Below are positions 61,374 to 64,000 of a stretch of DNA of 64,000 bases, piece by piece (positions within the stretch are counted from its first letter, which is position 1; each line of letters opens with the position of its first letter). The notes beneath the pieces are model-generated. The model ran no database searches and was not told where the DNA came from. It worked only from the letters and a program-made list of their open reading frames with translations. Source of the DNA: Cupriavidus pauculus (GTDB taxonomy: Bacteria > Pseudomonadota > Gammaproteobacteria > Burkholderiales > Burkholderiaceae); the NCBI RefSeq assembly GCF_003854935.1, contig NZ_CP033970.1, positions 1,833,730-1,897,729 of the forward strand, read 5' to 3'. The position numbers and the translations under genes were made by a program.

Positions 61374-61973
61374 ATGAAGTCTCCCCACCCCGCCCAGGGT
61401 GTCATCGCGTCCCTGCGGCGCGAGATTGCCGATTGCACCCAATGCGCCGCCGATCTGGCCGCCGGGCCGCGCCCGGTGCTGCAGTTCAGCGCCACTGCCC
61501 GCATCCTTGTCATCGGCCAGGCGCCGGGATCGCGCGTGCATGCCAGCGGCGTGCCGTTCGACGATCCCAGCGGCGACCGCCTGCGCGACTGGATGGGCAT
61601 CGACAAGGACACGTTCTACGACGCGTCGCGCGTCGCCATCATGCCGATGGGGTTCTGCTATCCGGGCAAGGGCAGGAGCGGCGACCTGCCGCCCCGCAAG
61701 GAGTGCGCGCCGCGCTGGCATGCGCGCGTGCTGGAATGCCTGCCCGCTGACCGTCTGACGCTGCTGGTCGGCAGCTACGCGCAGGCCGCCTATCTGCCGA
61801 CACCGGCCGGGACGTCGATGACAGCCCAGGTGGAAGACTTCCGGCGCCACGGGCCGGGCGTATTCCCGCTGCCCCACCCGTCGTGGCGGGTCGTGATGTG
61901 GATGCGTCAGCACCCGTGGTTCGAAGCCGAGCTGTTGCCCGCGTTGCGGGCGGCGGTGCGGGCGCGGCTGTAG
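61374..61973 (+). CDS. Uracil-DNA glycosylase superfamily protein
   Basis: A 199-residue UDG-fold protein of the COG1573 type. Motif 1 reads [20 protein letters not shown], with GQAPG replacing the GEAPG/GQDPG of other groups, and motif 2 reads LPHPSWR. An N-terminal CTQC remains, but I do not see the full four-Cys set of Fe-S family-4 enzymes. It probably removes uracil or another damaged base, or binds such DNA. It lies near uvrA and msrA, so the area is rich in repair genes. Confidence 0.85.
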   Translation: MKSPHPAQGVIASLRREIADCTQCAADLAAGPRPVLQFSATARILVIGQAPGSRVHASGVPFDDPSGDRLRDWMGIDKDTFYDASRVAIMPMGFCYPGKGRSGDLPPRKECAPRWHARVLECLPADRLTLLVGSYAQAAYLPTPAGTSMTAQVEDFRRHGPGVFPLPHPSWRVVMWMRQHPWFEAELLPALRAAVRARL

Positions 61974-61983
61974 GCCGCCCCGG

Positions 61984-62454
61984 TCAGCCCAGCGGCAGCG
62001 CCGTGCTGTACAGCACCTGCTTAAGCGCGAAGCTGGAGCGAATGTTGGCCACGCCGGGAATGCGCGTGATGTGGTCGATGATCAGCCGTTCCAGCGCTTC
62101 CACGTCCGGCACCACCACGCGCAGCAGGTAGTCGGCGTCGCCCGACATCAGGTAGCACTCCATCACCTGCGGCAGCGCCCCGATCTTGCGCTCGAATGTG
62201 TCCAGCGTCTCGCGCCGCTGCTTGTCCAGCGACACCGAGATAAAGACCACCACCTTGAGACCCAGCCGCCGCGCGTCCAGCAACGTCACCCGCCGCGAAA
62301 TCACGCCGATCTTCTCCAGCCGCTTGACGCGCGCCAGGCAAGGCGACGGGGACAGGTTGATGCGGCTGGCCAGCTCGACGTTGGTCAGGCTGCCGTCACG
62401 CTGCAGTTCGCCCAGGATCCGGATATCCGTGGCGTCGAGGTCGATGTCCAGCAT
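61984..62454 (-). CDS. Lrp/AsnC-family regulator
   Basis: A 156-residue Lrp-type regulator. The HTH lies at residues 8-55 ([38 protein letters not shown]), and the RAM effector domain follows ([36 protein letters not shown]). The start fits the family. It converges on the UDG-family gene, with ten bases between stops. The amino-acid ligand is unknown. Confidence 0.94.
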   Translation of the reverse strand: MLDIDLDATDIRILGELQRDGSLTNVELASRINLSPSPCLARVKRLEKIGVISRRVTLLDARRLGLKVVVFISVSLDKQRRETLDTFERKIGALPQVMECYLMSGDADYLLRVVVPDVEALERLIIDHITRIPGVANIRSSFALKQVLYSTALPLG

Positions 62455-62535
62455 GATTGGCCTGTGGGAAGGGAGGTGGTCAGCATTCTATGCTGCCGAT
62501 ATCGGGATGAACAGTGGCGGACCGCCGCCCCGGGC

Positions 62536-63006
62536 TCACGGCTGGACCGACGGCTCGCGCTTCAGCGTCCGCAACACGAACGTCGAGTGGCTGTGCCGCA
62601 GGCCCGGCAGCTTGTAGAGCTTATGGCGCAGGAACTCCTCGTAGCCCTCGGTGCCGGCCACCGCCACCTTGATCAGGTAGTCGTACTCGCCCGTCAGCAG
62701 GTGGGCTTCCAGCACTTCGGGCAGTTCGGCCAGCGCCTCGCCAAAGCGGTGGAGCATGTCGTCGTCATGTCGATCCAACGTCACTTCGATCAATACGGTG
62801 TCGGGCAGGCCCAGCGCCTTCTGGTTCAGCAGCGCCGCGTAGCCGCTGATGACCCCGGCATCTTCCAGGGCCTTCACGCGGTTCCAGCAAGGCGTGGCGG
62901 ACAGGCCGACGCGCTCGGCCAGCTTGGCGTTCGAAATCCGTCCATCCCGGCGCAGTTCGCGCAGGATGCGGCGGTCCATGTCATCGAGTTTGGGAACGTT
63001 TGTCAC
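62536..63006 (-). CDS. Lrp/AsnC-family regulator (second copy)
   Basis: A second Lrp-type regulator. I chose the GTG at 63006, giving 156 residues that begin VTNVPKLDDMDRRILRELRR, the usual distance to the HTH. The frame also opens at an ATG at 63072, which would add 22 residues (EKEYVVRRIFTENSFFLADN) without family character. The RAM domain shows VLIEVTLDRHDDDMLHRFGE and HLLTGEYDYLIKVAV. It lies upstream of and in the same direction as the Lrp gene at 61984-62454, and is divergent from the small ACT-like gene. Confidence 0.9.
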   Translation of the reverse strand: MTNVPKLDDMDRRILRELRRDGRISNAKLAERVGLSATPCWNRVKALEDAGVISGYAALLNQKALGLPDTVLIEVTLDRHDDDMLHRFGEALAELPEVLEAHLLTGEYDYLIKVAVAGTEGYEEFLRHKLYKLPGLRHSHSTFVLRTLKREPSVQP

Positions 63007-63174
63007 GAGGTTGTCGGCAAGGAAAAAAGAATTCTCCGTGAATATACGCCGAACCACGTATTCCTTCTCCATTTCGAATCAGAATGGAGAAAATTCAGAA
63101 GCCCATTTTGCCGCCCGGCTGGTAGATTTACCGGACCCCTAGCGAATCACTTCGCGCCACGAACCGGACCCGCC

Positions 63175-63456
63175 ATGCCCGCCCTGCACCTTTCCCTGCA
63201 ACTCGACAATGCCGACGTCTTCGGCAGCCTGGAATGGGTATTGGCCAACGCCCGTCGCACCGGCCTGTCGCTCGCGCAAATGCATTTCGACGCCAGCCGG
63301 GCCAATGCCGTGCGACTGCACTGCGTGGCGCCGGCCGTGGAACTGCTCGAACTGTTCGTGCGGCGGGTGGCCCACGGCGTGGACCTGGACATCGTCGATG
63401 CGGAATTTTCCGACGATGTCGATGCCGTTGAGGCCCAGGAGCCGCTAGCCGCCTGA
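63175..63456 (+). CDS. Small ACT-like protein (IlvM-like)
   Basis: A 93-residue protein whose length and beta-alpha-beta pattern (LHLSLQLDNADVFGSLEWVL; ANAVRLHCVAPAVELLELFV) resemble the ACT domain of small acetolactate-synthase subunits such as IlvM. Late acidic residues (VDAEFSDDVDAVE) end the chain. No large subunit is adjacent, so a stand-alone amino-acid sensor is equally possible. It is divergent from the Lrp gene, and its stop overlaps the convergent MetR-like gene by 12 bases. Confidence 0.68.
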   Translation: MPALHLSLQLDNADVFGSLEWVLANARRTGLSLAQMHFDASRANAVRLHCVAPAVELLELFVRRVAHGVDLDIVDAEFSDDVDAVEAQEPLAA

Positions 63457-64000
63457 CGGCCCGGCGGCGTCCAGCAGTTCGATGCCGTCCAGCTCGGCCG
63501 CGCACGTTTCGCGCACGATCGACACAAAATCGCCCACGTACGGGCGGTCCGCCATCGCCACCGGCAGCACGGCATAGAGCTCGCTCCACAGGCCCTTGGC
63601 GCCGATGCGCTTGGCCAGCACGTAGTCGTGATCGACGTAGTTCTTGACGCCCCAGTTGGGCAGCGCGGCCACGCCGCGGCGGCTGGCCACCAGTTGCAGC
63701 ACCGCCACGGTCAGCTCGGCCGTGCGCCGTTCCAGGTGGATGCCGGCCGGCTCCAGCACCTCGCGGATCAAGTCGATGCGGGTTTCGGGCACCGGGTAGG
63801 TAATCAGCGTCTCGCCCGCCAGGTCGGCGGCCTCGATGCGCCGCTTGTTGCGCAACCGGTGCTCGTTGGCGATGACCGCCAGGATCTCGAAACGGAACAG
63901 CGGCGCCACCGCCAGCCCGCGCTTGGACGGCGGCTTCGACCCGATCACCATGTCCGCCTTGCCCTGCGCCAACAGCGCCAGCGGATCGGCATGAAAGCCG
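63445..64000 (-). CDS. metR: MetR-like LysR-family regulator (5' part outside window)
   Basis: The C-terminal 185 or so residues of a LysR regulator. The effector domain resembles MetR, the homocysteine-responsive activator of methionine genes: LAVAPLFRFEILAVIANEHR, GETLITYPVPETRIDLIREV, LEPAGI, and LVASRRGVAALPNWGVKNYV agree with MetR in order and spacing. The HTH lies beyond base 64000. The assignment rests on this partial match only. Confidence 0.8.
   Translation of the reverse strand, partial: GFHADPLALLAQGKADMVIGSKPPSKRGLAVAPLFRFEILAVIANEHRLRNKRRIEAADLAGETLITYPVPETRIDLIREVLEPAGIHLERRTAELTVAVLQLVASRRGVAALPNWGVKNYVDHDYVLAKRIGAKGLWSELYAVLPVAMADRPYVGDFVSIVRETCAAELDGIELLDAAGPSGG

Overview
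The window looks like a chromosome or chromid segment of a high-GC betaproteobacterium of the Cupriavidus/Ralstonia type. The signs are uniformly GC-rich codon use, three orphan TctC/Bug solute receptors, a DUF4148 protein, cytosol-type BON proteins, a single-gene ArnT and a tandem-duplicated UvrA. The genus is inferred from gene content only. I saw no rRNA, tRNA, CRISPR array or insertion sequence, and no gene-free stretch longer than 300 bases.

Layout. 0-6 kb: the 5' part of an rpoD-type sigma factor gene, then a GntR regulator divergent from a CoA-pathway operon (crotonase, TctC receptor, CaiB-type CoA-transferase). 6-9 kb: an uncharacterised gene behind a consensus LexA box, a small secreted repeat protein, and a double-domain KaiC-like ATPase followed by a lone receiver domain. 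9-17 kb: a TonB-dependent receptor with a Fur-like site divergent from arnT with a PmrA-like box, then LysR, a YcgR-type PilZ protein and a tyrosine recombinase that has a dif-shaped inverted repeat just upstream. 17-25 kb: universal stress protein, periplasmic L,D-transpeptidase, DUF882 protein, a MocR regulator divergent from a degradative HMG-CoA reductase operon with a TctA-type permease, and a VapBC module.

25-41 kb is catabolic and secretory: GlxA regulator, SDR, argininosuccinate lyase paralogue, histidine phosphatase, LacI regulator divergent from an acid-sugar dehydratase plus TctC, a Pho-like box before a small lipoprotein and a Tat-exported phospholipase C, an outer-membrane SphA-like protein, an SMP-30 hydrolase, a D-2-hydroxyacid dehydrogenase and a third TctC. 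41-48.7 kb holds SoxR with a textbook SoxR promoter facing a RidA-like gene, a PIG-L deacetylase, then a run of small exported or disordered proteins that includes two BON proteins with long low-complexity tails.

48.8-54 kb: MFS exporter, lipoprotein, HxlR regulator, porin and TetR regulator with strong intergenic inverted repeats. 54-64 kb: a 1954-residue tandem UvrA with its own LexA box, a toxin-first RelE/XRE module, MsrA, a uracil-DNA glycosylase-family protein, two Lrp regulators, a small ACT-like protein and the 3' part of a MetR-like regulator cut by the window end.

Regulatory sites are unusually readable here: two LexA boxes, a SoxR box with the 19-bp spacer, Fur-, PmrA- and Pho-like sites, and perfect inverted repeats upstream of the GntR, MocR, VapBC, LacI, TetR and RelE systems. 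The best candidates for little-described biology are the SOS-linked gene at 5.9 kb, the recombinase and its dif-like repeat at 16.9 kb, the KaiC/receiver pair, the disordered BON cluster and the SOS-linked double UvrA.
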